From: Allium sativum
Taxonomy: Eukaryota > Streptophyta > Magnoliopsida > Asparagales > Amaryllidaceae
Reading direction: 5' to 3'
NCBI GenBank assembly: GCA_030737875.1
Contig: CM060915.1
Coordinates: forward strand, 628,930,786 to 628,994,785
Length of the DNA stretch: 64,000 nucleotides
Under the pieces are notes generated by a model. That model was not told where the DNA came from. It was given only the letters and a program-made list of their open reading frames with translations, and did no database searches. Of this stretch, positions 23,508 to 36,679 are shown in pieces. The first letter of the stretch is position 1. Each line of letters opens with the position of its first letter. A program made the position numbers and the translations under genes.

Positions 23508-25718
23508 ACTATAGAGGCCCGAAAATTCGTACCAATTTTAAGTGACTAATATCCTACACATTCCACTCAAAGTGCACGAAAGTTCAGATCATTAATAGAA
23601 AGAAATTAGAGGATGACGTAGAGAAGATAGAACTAATAGAATAGAAGAAGAAGAAGAAGAACACAACTGAACAGAATCAGAGTAAACACGAATCTCACAG
23701 CGGACTAAACAAAATATATTATATAACATAATCTTGAAATACAAATATGAATTTGTATATACATACCATATCAGAGTACAACACATGATATATCACAATG
23801 GAAATAACTCTACATAACTAACGGTGAAGCCTCCTGCTTTGAGCTCCTCCAAGTGTATCTGTAAAAGCCTGAAACACTTGGTTGCCCATACAAATTTGAG
23901 CACCCAAGAGTTTAGGGGAAACAAAACAAAATAAACTCTAGGTCAGTCATGGGACTGATGTGAGTAAACTCCAATCACACTATTTAACTTTAAAAATCCT
24001 TTTGAAACAAAAGGGTAATAGTAAGACTAGCCCACACATAAACACGGACGGTTTTTACCTTACTGTAACCAAACCATTTTTTGATATCAAAATCCAGTGA
24101 TATTATAATAATGTCTAATCAAATAAATAACCAAATAGCAGAACGTTGCATCTCACGCTCCACATACAAAGTATAAAATCAAAAACCGCAGGGCGCTTAT
24201 TGGAGATTGGATTCCAACTATGACAAGGTATGGGACCACCTCCCGATCAGTGTACTCTAGAGGGGATACACTGGGGTTCAACAAGAACATCTTGCAACGC
24301 AGCCCACACATGACCGGCCACTCATTTAGCTTGAGTGTATCGAATATATTATCACCCACGGTTGTTGGCCATCCTACCGTCATCCGAAGATACAGAATCA
24401 AGAAGAAGAACAAATATGAATTTTCTCTAGATCAGTGACAAATATACCCTGCATGGGAATGACCCAACTAGCCATGCTGCCCACCCGATTTCTGTCATTT
24501 CTCGGATGTGAGGCTAGAGGCTGCGTCTATCTTTCAGAACATCTGATCACCATTCACTTTGAATGCCACATCGTCAAACCCGTCAATTCACTAATCGATT
24601 TCCAAAAATATAACAGGTATAAAAAGCTAAGAGGAACGAATTCCTCCGCCACCAGACGTAATACCTTTAAGAGATCAATCGTATGTGATTTGTTAGGTAT
24701 ACTCTGTCAGACGCTCATCCATATAAGTTGTCCTGGGACTGGACAAACAGAAAGCACCATTCTGGAACAGAACGACCCTTGCATTTCACTCCATCTTCAA
24801 TTGTCTTCATCATAATCTAATTCGCAGCGGTTATGCCTACAGGAGTGGTTTTCAGATAATAAATCCAACAGGTCTCTCCATATTGACAACGATGGTCAAA
24901 ACACTTCGATAGTCGGTTATTTAACTATCGAAGTAAAAACAACATTCATTCAAATATACAACTAAACATCACACAATCACTGGCCCATTTTATTTACACT
25001 AATTTTCCAATCTTCCTATGTCTTCCCATTCCTCAAAAACCCGTTTAGCCCCTTCACGCTTTTTGCAAAACGTTTCCAAATAGTATTATTCTATATTCCC
25101 ATACTCTAATTATTAACATCGGAAAAATGTTTCCATCTCTTCATATTTCTTATTTTCTATATTTAGAAAATACATATTATTGACATGAGAAAATATTTCA
25201 AAATTTCATTTCTAAACTTCTCGTTAATCAAATCATTTTAGTTTGCATATCTTTGGTTTTATTTGGTTAAACGATGTCATAAAAACATCGTTAATATATT
25301 TAACTCATTAGTTATTCCTTTATCGTATCACTAACCAATCTCACTACCAGATCTTAACCACTCCTCAGTAAATCATGAAGTCAATCAACTTGGGGAATAA
25401 TTACATCTCATACCTTAACCGAAGAACATTTCTCCACTTTGAAATAGTCAAAGCTCACAATTGCTAAAAAACATCGCTTACGCGATTTCCGGATTCAAAT
25501 TAAGAATTCACTTCTTTTACGGAAAACATTTGATTATAACGATAGCGTTATAATCGCTGTTTTGATATATAAAACATTTATTTTATCAGTAGCGTTATAA
25601 TCGCTGTTTAGATTTATAGAACACTTACTATAACAGTAGCGCTAGAATCGCTGTTTAGATTTATAGAACACTTACTATAACAGTAGTGCTAGAATCGCTG
25701 TTTAGATTTATAACATTT

Positions 25719-28700
25719 TGTAACACCCCACCTCCATTAAGGTCACTCACAAAGGGAATGCCTTAACTTTAGTGGAGCATTTTAGTAAACAGAACAGAAA
25801 CTTACAAGACAGATAAAATAGTACTTGAAAAATTTATAACTTTATTTCAACAGAAACCGAAATAAACTTGGTTACATCCTTTCAAATCTCATTTTCAGAA
25901 TTCAAGTACAAAATATCAGTCTTGTACAAAAGCCTTCAGAATGCATAGTTTAAAATCATAATCCCCATAGGACGGAAGCTATACAGAGCCAAGCCATACT
26001 TTGAGCACTTCAAGCGGAAGAAATCTGGATCAAGCTAGAGTATTCCCTTCTACAAAACCTGGGGGGTAAACGGAAGAAAGGAGGCGAAACAACAAGGGTC
26101 AGACAAAAGTCTGGCAAGTCCAGTGATTTTCAGTTATGAAAAGATAATAATAACATGACATGAAAATAAAACTGGTTAAGAGATAACTGTAACAGATGTA
26201 GCAGATATAACAGAAGAACAGAATGATATAAGCTATTGCTTTACACTTCTCTGCACTAATACTAGTATAACCGAATTAGGTGTCACCCTAATGTCTAAAC
26301 TGAAACAGAAACGGGTACAGAATAATTTAACAGAAACAGAATGCTAATAATGGGCCTTTACTACCCGATCAGAAACAGACAGAAGCAGAAACAGATTAAT
26401 CCCTACGGAAACAGAATGTAGAATTAGGTATACACTAGTAATGGGCCTTTACCACCCGAACAGACGGTACCACGCAAAAACAGACAGGTGTTACCACCCA
26501 ACAGAAACAGACGGTACCAACAGAAACAGACAGAACTAAGTGTACCCTAAAACCCTACCCCAAGCGATCGGCTCCCTAATAAATAAATATCCTGTGTCGG
26601 CCCCACAGTAGGGTGTATCACTCCCTAAAGTGACAACCAATTGGCACAGACCTATTTACAGATGTCACGGCGTCTTACATCCTCAGAGACAGACCGGGAT
26701 CCATGCACGCACATGACCCGGTTGGAACGCACCATCAACACCCCTCGTCGTTATCAGAATGAACCGCTTATAATTAGTTCAGTAAGCGTGCCCGGAACCT
26801 ACCTACTGTTGGGTCAAAGTTTTGACACCAGAAAGGGTTACTGACTAATATGGGTCCCAAACAACAGATGACACAAGTAAATTCCCTCTTAACCTTGTGT
26901 CCCCAGACTAACAGATTTTCAGATTAACCTGTTTACAAGTTCAGACATACAGAATTCAGATCAACCAGTTCACAGACAAGTTTTCAGACTAACGGATCAG
27001 ATATACAGATTTAACAGACTTACCGATTAACCAGTTACAGATTAACAGACTTACAGATTTGTCTAACTTTGTAATTGGGCCTACAGATTCACGGAACAGA
27101 TTTATTAAATTCATCAGTCTAGTGGGTTTAATCCTATCCGCCCAACACGTTTTAGACATCATGTTTATCTCAGATTTTCATTAATTAATTATTAATGCCC
27201 AGACCTCTCACATTAGACTGACAGTTTGCGGCTACTGGTTAGGCCGGTTGGTTCCGGGCAGATTTCTGTCGCAAACTGAGTCTAACCTCGAGTTTCAAGC
27301 ACGTTATGACTAACTTCTCACATTAGAACCTATTGTTTGCGGCCACTGGAATATGTCGGGCGGTTCCGGGCAGAATTACGCCGCAAACTCATTCTAACCT
27401 CGAGTTAGCCATGTTTATCTTTGCGGCCAATTAATTAATGATTTACCATTTGTACCCACGCCTAATATACATGTCAATTATTCATAGCTAATTCAGATTA
27501 TGTCAATAACAGACTGAATATATCAACTTAACAAACATAGCAGATAAGAGGTTTAGGCGACTTAACGGATTCAGCAGATTAAGCAACTAGTAGATTTAGC
27601 AGATAACAGATTAGGCATCTCAACAGATTTAGGTTGGCATTCTTAACAGAATTAGCAGATGACAGATTTGGCAGATGAACAGATCTAGCAGACTAGGCAG
27701 TAGGGCAGAACTAGCAGATTAAGCAATATAACAGAACTAGCAGATTAGGCAAATATAGCAGAACTAGCAAATTAGGCAAATATAACAGATTTAATCATTC
27801 CTTAAAGTTTCACAACATATCTTGCCTAATTATAAATCTTTCCTAAGTTCACATGCATAAATAATAGTCATGATTCACAATATGACCATATACCCCATGT
27901 TTGCATTAAATTTGCATGTCACAGATTAAGGTCATAATTTACACGTCCCAATTTAGTTCAACTTGCCTAGTACAAAAGATTCACATATAAATTATACCAA
28001 ATATAGCTATTGACAAAAATCTCCTACTTAGGTATTATTCACATTTGATAGATATCCTACTTTAATGTAAATCTTTATACCTAAACCATATTTTCTTTGT
28101 CTCAAGTCATATGTTAACATACCAGGGTTCCTCTTCTTCCAATTCACAGAATATGCATAGATCTAAATTTAGTTTACAACCTATGTCCGTTTTCTTAAAT
28201 CAGTCACAGATTAACCAACTTCTCAAGTCGTATGTTCAATATTCTTTATGCCACAAACTCAAGTCATAGGTTCAATTATATGCCTTAGATTTATGTCCTA
28301 AGTTCCAAGTTCAACCTATGTTCTTTCCTCAACTCAGTCACATATCGGTCATGCCCATTTCATGCATTATTCATTTTATTGTCCCAAATATTTTAGCGTA
28401 TGTTAATCTCTTAGGAGATTGGCGCAGGCTCGTAGTAGCCTGGCTATAGAACGGAAAGAAGAAGAGATACAGAATAAAATAGATCAGAACAGAACATACA
28501 CAATCTCAAATTCAGATTCACAATCATGTCACAATTATGATTAAAGTTTATATCGGAAAATAACTGCACTTGCCTTGGTTGGATTCTAAAAGAAAAAGGT
28601 GTTGTAGCTGTTCTCTTTTAATCCTAATCAGAATTGGAGGAAGAAGAAGCACAAGTCCTAGCTTAGGTTTTAGCAGAGTAGAGACGCCATTGATTTATTT

Positions 28701-29105
28701 ATTTTTAGAGAGGAAGAGAGCAATGGAGGCTAGAGAATTGTATATGAGATTTAGGTTTAGGTTAGGGATGTATATATAGGTGTAGGAAGTTATTTAGGAC
28801 CATTAGATTAACCCTGAATCATGAGAACCATTCAAATGCAAAATCTGCATTTGAGCGAATCGGCCCACGGGATGACAGCCAAACACCCTGGATTAACCCC
28901 TAGTCGACCCAGCGAAGCTCGGGTCGGCCTCAAAAATGGGCCGGTTCGGTTATTCCCCCTCCCAATTCGCTGTTTTGAACCTTTTTTGCATGTTTATTTA
29001 TTTAATTTATATATATATTTCATATGCATACAAACTTCAAGGCTTAATAACTTCTTCATAATTAACCATTTTTTTTAATATTCTCAGAAAATACGGGGTG
29101 TTACA
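25719..29105 (-). mobile_element. Solo LTR, family B (reverse)
   Basis: 3387 bp with TGTAACACCCC at 25719 and GGGGTGTTACA at 29105; duplication CATTT at 25714-25718 and 29106-29110. Inserted between units of the C hairpin array. It holds TATATATA (28771-28778), mini-ORF MASLLC (28670-28690), a GC-type donor AAG|GCAAGT (28568-28573), paired hairpins (27201-27406), repeats at 26290-26545, 26935-27065 and 27540-27790, HP1 (26100-26113) and acceptor (26059). Confidence 0.95.
27201..27406 (-). repeat. Paired hairpin modules, B reverse
   Basis: Module one has TTAGACTGACAGTTTGCGG facing CGCAAACTGAGTCTAA, a near-perfect stem. Module two has GTTTGCGG facing CCGCAAAC. Where A has TTTGTGG/CCACAAA, both arms have changed together. 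Confidence 0.8.
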
Positions 29106-29965
29106 CATTTATTATAAAAGTAGCGTTATAATCGTTGTTTAGATTTACAAAACTTTTATTATAATAGTAGCGTTGTAATCGCTGTTTCCAAATATTTGGT
29201 ATATAAAAATATAACTTGTTTATCGAGTTCTCTTTTATAACTTATATTTCCCTTCCACTTTATAAACTCTGTTTATAAGTCAACTTCTTGTTAAATCAAT
29301 ATCAAGTTTATGACTACATATTGATTACAAATCCTGTTATAAGTTATTGGTTTAAAACTAAATTTTAACTATCCTATAAGATTCTAATTTCAAGAAATAA
29401 ATTACTTTAATATATTTGACATCGTCGAATTATAGTTTAATTCCTAAAGGTGTTATTAGGTTCTAATCACATTTCGGACAACGAAATGATGTCATCGTTT
29501 TTTGAACCTATTCTCCAATCCCTCCTTTATAAAATCATTCTTATGTTTCCAAATTATTTAATTATTATTATTATTTCACTTAATCTCTAAATATCATTTA
29601 TAAATCAACTACTTGTTTTAATGTGATTAAAACAAGTTATCGTATACCATTTCAATCAAAATTCAATCTCCATTTAAAAATATATTTTCTCTTTCCCAAA
29701 ACCCAAATTCATTTTCATTTCAATTAAATATGATTTACGGTATTTAAAAACTAGTTATTCCAAAGCCAGTGTAATCCCCCATCCCCAACAAACAACAATA
29801 AATAATAGATTATCTATCACTTCAGACAATGCAATATATGAAAACAACAAATATAATTACTTCAACCAATTTATCAGTAATTCATCCAAACAATCATCGC
29901 ACACAACATTCAACCTTTATTAAAAACTATTAAAATATTTTAAACTGAACAGAGTCAGTGAGTTT

Positions 29966-29971
29966 ACTCAC
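29966..29971 (-). promoter_or_regulatory. Putative 5' splice donor, C
   Basis: Minus strand CGCAAG|GTGAGTAAAC. The other LTR has CACAAG|GTAGGTAAAC at 19302-19307. Both fit the plant consensus AG|GTRAGT well. Confidence 0.55.
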
Positions 29972-30531
29972 CTTGCGCGTTAACTGTTAAATAACGATTT
30001 GTGTCAGTTGATTAAACCAGGCATTTAATTCCACCGTAAATTGCAACCAGCTCCAAGTGGCTTCAAGCTGGCTTCATTGTGTAGCATTCTTCCATACGGT
30101 TCCAACATGACAAACAGTTTTGGAATTACGACCACGTGTGAGCAAGATATTCAATTAATAATTTCATGTATATAATTTAATATTTAAAATAAACTAAATT
30201 CTTTTATGTTTGGGCCTTACCATGTTGAACGACTCATCACCAACTTACAAACCCGTCTGGCTTCAAAAAGAGAATACGCTTCCTGTTACTTTCTCTCTAC
30301 CCTCTCACGTAACAATCTTTTCATCTTCCTTTTGACTTGATAATAGGCCTTACCATTTATTGAAAACATTGGGGCTTTTCCATTCTTCTTTATTAGCCTG
30401 GCCCATTCATAATTAAATTATCCTCTCCACACTACCCTCAGTTCAGCTTCCCAGGCCAGGCAATCCATTTACTGTCACCGTGCCAAGCTGAAGTGGAACT
30501 CAATCCTTTAGCAACTCCCGTAGCCCTGCAT

Positions 30532-30792
30532 TCATGGCTTCCTGAACCTTCCCAAAACCATACAACACTTCAAACCGTAGCTGCTACTTAATTTCTCCAT
30601 TTTTTCAAATACATAATAATCCCACCATTCCTCTTTATTCAAACTGTTTTCTTCTTCAGTTAGTGCCCGATATCCCAACCCGCATGTGAACAGTGTCATG
30701 CTCCTCTTATACACAGTCATGTCGTTTCTGCTTCCGTGTTCTTCATTCAAGAAACTGCACTCTCCAATGTCTTCAAGCCCCTCTCCATTCAT
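30532..30792 (-). other. 86-codon frame in C leader exon (5' LTR copy)
   Basis: Homologue of 19866-20123, starting MNGEGLEDIGECSFLNEEH. The last 80 or so codons align without gaps. Differences are V/I, E/G, V/M, R/K, F/L and two N/S, all replacements and mostly transitions. An open frame has survived in both copies but without sign of selection. Confidence 0.3.
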
Positions 30793-32999
30793 CCGTGATT
30801 CAGTACAGTACCCCTCCTGGAAACGCTACTCCCAGTACCATGGTTATCCTACTTCGCCACTTCACTTGTAATACTCCATCCCAGCATGTACTGATACCAG
30901 AAGCTTACCATACTCTTGTCTTCACTCCTGCAAGTACACTACCTTTGCATCCATCAAGCACGCCCCATGTTCTTTCATGCCAAAAGCTACTTCAAACTCT
31001 TGATGCGTTTTATAACAACGTCCCATTCTTCATTACCCATTACTTAAAGCCGTCACCTCTTGTTAGCACCAACATTAGCTTCCTGTTACATTCACATCTC
31101 CACGTACTGAACTCTAGAGACCACTGAAAATACACACCTCTTCTCACTTATCATTTCCAATTCCAAGGTATTTCCATTCTCACTGCATGCTCCTGCGTTT
31201 ACATCCTCATGCATGCAATCTTGCCATAATAAACGCCCCATTATTTATATTTTCATTTTTTTTCCTCTTTAATCTTGCGAAGAAAAGAGCTAAACTCCAC
31301 GTGTATTTATAGAACTCCAATCCTTTGTGATTAAGTAATAGGAATAGGAGGTAGGTTAGACTTAAACGTTAAGGAAAATGGATATGCTATGAGATTTCAC
31401 GTCGGTTGTAGCTGTTAGTGATGGGCGTGATTTGAGTATGGTGATTTAATAATTCGTGCTAGCCTATTTTTATAATATAGGTTTGTAGGTGATACACATT
31501 TATTTTCTCTATATAAAAATACTTGACATCTTTGTTTCTAGAAGAGGCATGACACTACATTTGTTTATTAATCTAGGGTTATGCTCATGCTAGTTGTAGA
31601 CTTAACTGGAACTGAAAGAAAGTATGGTGTTTTCTTGTTTGGTCATTCCAAAGTATGGGGGCACTCTCCTATATTATATTATAGGATATAGGTTAGTTGG
31701 CATTTCCAAAATGTAGTTGTTGCGTTGGAACAATTAAGAGGAATGGGTTACCATATTATGAACACGAAGATAATTACTGTGTTGGAACTAGTAAAGGAGT
31801 GGGCTATTATGGAGTTATTTTATATTGGTTTAACTTTCGGGTAGATGGATAAGAAACAAACCTTCAGAATAAGGGAATGGGCATTGCATGGGTAGGAAAA
31901 ACATTAAGACTTAGGTTTTCAGATTTAGAGTATGGGTGTGTGATGATCTAGCAGTTAAGATTCGAATGTAAGATTTGTATTTCATATTTTTATCGTGCTA
32001 ACTTTGCACATGAAGTAATTAAATCAAACTACAGCATACGAGTTACTGCGGACAGAAATAAAGATACAATCGTGTCCAGCGAGGTGCCACGGTACCAAAA
32101 ATATAATAATATCGGTAGTTTAACTTATATTGTGAAATCCCAAAATGCTAATATAGGGTGCACAATACTCCAAAGAAAAAATTGTTTATTTAATTAATTA
32201 AAAATTACAGTAAAATTCTAAAAATTAAATTGTAACTATGTCTCAAAAGAACCTTGTCCAAATTCGACTCCGATATTTAAATATATTAAAATAACCATTA
32301 TGGCCATAAATGAATATGCCGTTGTTTTTCTGAATATTTAATTTGGTCATAACTTACAATATATAATTCGAAATCTCAAATTTTCACTTCCACTAGAAAG
32401 ATATAGTGCAACAGATTCGAACGTTTCTTGTTTCGAGGAAATCCGACTTGTAACGGATCTTGTCCACTCAGTTGAAGTTCAAAACGTTAAATTACGAACT
32501 GCGGCGTCGTTATGATCTCGATTATATTTAATATATATTTTTATACGTTCAACTTCATTTTAATTAATATATAAATCCACTTATATTATTAATTCAATAT
32601 TTAAACTGATTTAAATATTCAGATACAAACCAATAAAAATGCGGGACGTTACAATAAGTTATATATACGTTGTATAAATCATATGTGTGTTGAATGGAAT
32701 TGAACTGAAAGACGATATAAATTGATTGTGTTGTTGTGAAATTTGGTTGTGATTGTGAATGGTTGATTGTGGTAGCAACGAAATTGGCTGTGTTTGGTGA
32801 AAATCCATCGTGTTGTGAAAATGAATGATGTTATAGAAATTATTGAAATAAACCCCTTGTATCGCCGCGAGGCCAAGGATAGCAGAGGAGCCGTGCTGGA
32901 CACGGTGTCGGTGCTAAATACCCTGCCGTTGTAATGCCGAAATTTTCTGAAATATTCACGTGTTAGAAAATATTCAAGTGTTGTTAAATATTCACATTT

Positions 33000-33720
33000 G
33001 AAATAAATTGTTTAAACAATAAAAATCACATTTTTATTGTATATATGAATCACTAAAAATATTCATCTTTGAAATAAATTGTTTGAACAATTAAAATCAC
33101 AGTTTTATTGTATATATGAGTCACTAAAAATATTCATGTTTGAAATAAATTGTTTAAACTATAAAAGTCACATTTTTATTTTATATATGAATCACTAAAA
33201 ATATTCATGTTTGAAACAAATTGTTTGAACAATAAAAATCACATTTTTATTGTATATATGAATCACTAAAAATATTCATGTTTAAAATAAAATGTTTGAA
33301 CAATAAAAATCACATTTTTATTGTATATATGAATCACTAAAAATATTCATGTTTGAAATAAATTGTTTGAACAATAAAAAATCACATTTTTATTGGATAT
33401 ATGAATCACTAAAAATATCCATGTTTAGACAATAAAAATCACATTTTTATTATATGTAAGAACCTTTAAAAATAACCAAAGGTTGAAATAAATATTTGTT
33501 CATTGAAAATAATATTTTTAACATGTATATGAAGTGTTAAAAATAACCATGTGCTGAAATAAATATTTGTTCATTGAAAATAATATTTTTAACATGTATA
33601 TGAAGTGTTAAAAATAACCAAAGGTTGAAATAAATATTTGTTAGTTGAAAACAATATTTTTAACATGTATACGAAGTGTTAAAAATAGTCTTGTATGGAA
33701 ATAAAAATTTGTTCGCTAAA
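33000..33720 (+). repeat. Two tandem arrays (about 70 bp units) in D-right
   Basis: About 33000-33450: six to seven units with TGTTTGAACAATAAAAATCA and ATTTTTATTGTATATATGAA; AATAAAAAT and ATTTTTATT form a perfect stem. About 33470-33720: three to four units with GAAATAAATATTTGTTC and TTTTTAACATGTATATGAAG. Confidence 0.85.
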
Positions 33721-34554
33721 AATATTATTTTTAGCGTAGATATGCATATATATACACATGCTAAACAGGTAAATGGATTTGCTGTTGAGTAAAGAATTTG
33801 TTTGCGTGCCCGAAAAATAGGTAAACCTTAATGGGTTGGCAGCACAATTTTATTTATATATCAATTCCTGTGAATGTCATCGGATGCGGTGTGCTAGTTG
33901 TTCTGTGTGAGATTATAAACGACGCCATAGGATAGTAATAATTAATTTTGAACTACACTACATGGCATACTTCGTGAAGATAGCATACTATATCATATTC
34001 CATACAAGCATTTAGAGCTAGTATGAAGAGGTTGGAATTACCATACAAGTGAGACGTTTGTAGGGCGATGACTGTATTTCTGATTGAACCGAAGACGAAC
34101 TATTGATGTCATAGCATATCATATTCCATTTAAGCATTTGGAGCTTGTATGATGAGGTTGAGATTACCATACGAGCGAGATGTTCGTATGGCAATGATTG
34201 AATTACAGGTTGAACTGAGGACTGATATGGAGAAAATAAATATAACGGTAAATTGCCAGATTAAATAAAAACCCCACACGGGTGTAGAGTTGACAATAAT
34301 CACGTCTCTCTAGTTATTTGATACGACACATGGATTATTTAATTTCCAACACTAGACGAGGTGACGAGATTTATCTCTGGAGTAATTTTACACACTCCCT
34401 CGAGCATAGAATAAAACACCAAAAATTATGCATGCTTATACTGGATTTATTGGGTACCTAATACAGCCCAATAAACTTCCATACCCCTCTCCGTACAAAA
34501 GAGGTTATGGCGAAAATTTTCGAAATTTAAAGGCGTTAGCTAAATTTTTAAAGT

Positions 34555-34812
34555 GAACATGGTTTGAAAATAATCGAATGAATTATATATATATAAATTA
34601 AAACAAAACGAATCACGTAACTGCAGTTCGTGTTTTGGAATCGTGATTTTAAACGATTATACCGAGAAATCCGACCATCAGATTTCCCCGAAACTGAAAC
34701 CGTTAGGTTCGCTTTGAAAATATCTTTCCAACGATATTAAATTTGTTGAGATCCAACGGTTAGATTGTGTGAAATGTTTAAATCAAATCTGAGCAAAAAC
34801 AGCGCCAGGATG

Positions 34813-34853
<41 letters not shown>

Positions 34854-35070
34854 TAAAACGAATCGTGTCGCTGCAATTCGTGTTTTGAAATCGTAACTTT
34901 AAACGATTATATTCAGAGATCCAACCGTCAGATTTTTTCGAAACCGAAACCATTTGGTTCGCTTTGGAGAGATCTTTCCAACGGCATGAAGTTTGTTAAA
35001 ATCCAGTGGTCAGATTTTGAGAAATGTCTAAATCAAATCTGGAGAAAAACAGCGCTAGGGCCGCGTTATG
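34555..35070 (+). repeat. Direct duplication of about 260 bp in D-right
   Basis: Two diverged copies, meeting near 34815-34850 at a long AT dinucleotide run. Both carry CTGCA(G/A)TTCGTGTTTTG, AGATTT..CCGAAAC.GAAACC and ATCTTTCCAACG. Each matches a single D segment near 53330-53520. Confidence 0.7.
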
Positions 35071-36623
35071 ACTCGAAGCGTCGTTTAATTAAAACGAGCT
35101 ATTTTTAAATAAATAAAAATAGCGATAAATCGTTGTAAAATATATATATATAGCGATATGGAATGGAAATAAACCGATTTTACTTGGGTTATTTTATATT
35201 TTGATGGTCGGATGTGTTTGACATGAAAATTATATTAATGAACTGAAATGTGGATGTCAAATAATTTAACTATAGAAAGAATTGATTTGAATTCTATATA
35301 TACATGAATTATTTGAAAAGGCTGAGTTAATTCTCATTTCAAATAATTGATCGATTAAAAAGTCAAAGATATGAAGACGGTGCAAGATCGGTGATCTTCA
35401 CATCGTATGGATTGCTACTGATGCCTTAGATATGGGTAGCTCCCTTGACGAGGTTACAGTGGTAGTGGTCTGGACATACTTGTTGATCGTCCGGATGTGC
35501 AAGGGCCTCTCTTCCGTATTGAACATATGGAACGAGGAATAATGTGCTTTCGGTTTCGTTCAGACCCAGAACGGACTTGTAAATGGATGTGTGTCTGACG
35601 TGTATTCTGTGTTGTATTCGTTGATCTCTACTAAATATACATCTGTTTGGCAGCGGAGAATTTATTCTCTTGCTTAACGCCCTTCTCTGAGAAGTATGGG
35701 CTCAGAGGTTGTATATTGGTAGACATCAATGGTACGGTATGGATTGACATCATAGCATGCAAAGATGCAAATGATCAAGGATTTTTTTGAAAAGCAAAGT
35801 CTTGTGGTTGATGATCAAAGCACGGCTTTAATATAGCATAACTTTGTGTATAATGTTGATTCGCAAGCCTCATACCTCGGTATGAGTCAAAAACGAGATA
35901 AGGGACCCAAGGAGAACATGATGTTTCTTTCTAGATATGGGTGGTGTCATGGTATGGAGCCTAGACATTTATTATATTTTTACCTATGTGGATGTTGGAA
36001 TGTGAGGCGCCTCGGTTATATCGGTTACTACAGAGCTAATGGATAGGTCCTATAGGACCGGGAAACATGTGTTCAGGGATAATTAATCCTCAAATGTAAG
36101 GGAGGACCGACCTTGGAGGATCTAGGGGTTTCCTAGAGTGTGCAGTCCCGAGACATTTGCTAGAGTGTCTCGAAGCAGAAAGGAGTATATCCCTTGCCTA
36201 GACTCATAACGGAAATCCAATTTCCAATACGACATTTCGGTTTTGATTGTAAACCTATGTATGGCGACATAGTAGGATGGGTTTAACACCCCACCTCCGC
36301 TAGGGTCACTCGCAAAGGAATGCACTAGCTTTAGAGGGGTATTATTGGTAAACATGTACAGAAATATTACAAGACAGAACATATATATATAAAACAGCGG
36401 AAGTAAAACAAATTTCATTACCTTATAAAATAAGGTCTAAAAGCCTTTTACATCAAAATACATCAAAACCTGTCTTGCAATAATAAAGAAGCATAAAACC
36501 ATTTCATAAATTATTCCCCAAGTAAAACAGTAAAGTAGCCATAGCCAAGAGAAGTCCAAGCCATGCGTGATGACCTTCAAACAGAAGAAGTCCAAACTAA
36601 CAATAGCATTTCCTCCCTGTAAC

Positions 36624-36679
36624 CTGGGGGGAAACGGAAGACAAGAGGCGAAACAAAACGGGGTCAGTCATAAAGACTG
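36624..36679 (-). promoter_or_regulatory. HP1, pyrimidine tract and acceptor, E (also 42925-42981)
   Basis: Sense strand: CAGTC-TTTAT-GACTG, ACCCCG, TTTTGTTTCGCCTC, TTGTCTTCCGTTTCCCCCC, AG, then GTTACAGG. This is the most textbook-like 3' splice site of the set, with CTGAC 40 nt before the AG. Confidence 0.6.

Larger units (their letters stand above)
21982..23509 (-). other. Family C internal domain, non-coding
   Basis: 1528 bp of AT-rich sequence. Frames on both strands are short and match no retroviral domain. The purine tract is at the left end and the tRNA-Met primer site at the right end. Confidence 0.8.
16448..32653 (-). mobile_element. Non-autonomous LTR retrotransposon, family C
   Basis: A 3' LTR (16448-21981), a 1528-bp internal domain (21982-23509) and a 5' LTR (23510-32653) split by a solo B LTR. 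Without that insert the 5' LTR is about 5.75 kb. Orientation is minus, from the primer site at 23496-23507 and the purine tract at 21982. The 3' LTR lacks its last 160 or so bases because D-left inserted there; the missing part and the target duplication should lie left of this window. LTR divergence is the highest of the nested elements, several percent by eye. No gag or pol found. Confidence 0.88.
23510..32653 (-). repeat. Family C 5' LTR with nested solo LTR
   Basis: Starts at 32653 (TGTAACGTCCCGC) and ends at 23510 (CGGGCCTCTATA). The end is TA instead of CA, probably a mutation. Landmarks: TATA box 31303-31312, frame 30532-30792, donor AAG|GTGAGT (29966-29971), split hairpin array, HP1 23944-23957, HP2 23907-23939, acceptors at 23869 or 23859. 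The predicted intron is about 2.7 kb without the nested LTR. A GAA-rich simple repeat is at 23644-23661. Confidence 0.87.
32654..36281 (+). repeat. D-right LTR, fragment 1 (D-like, forward)
   Basis: Follows the D LTR from about 52060 onward. Shared landmarks include ACCCCACACGGGTGT (34272), CGGACTTGTAAATGGA-like sequence (35573) and ATGGCGACATAG (36260). It carries extra tandem arrays, so it is longer than D here. The part upstream of 32654 was displaced by the C insertion and should lie left of the window. A frame at 35846-36046 has no recognisable domain. Confidence 0.8.

Noticed and set aside
33000..33450. CRISPR-like array
   Set aside because: Contiguous AT-rich tandem repeats without unique spacers, in a plant retrotransposon.
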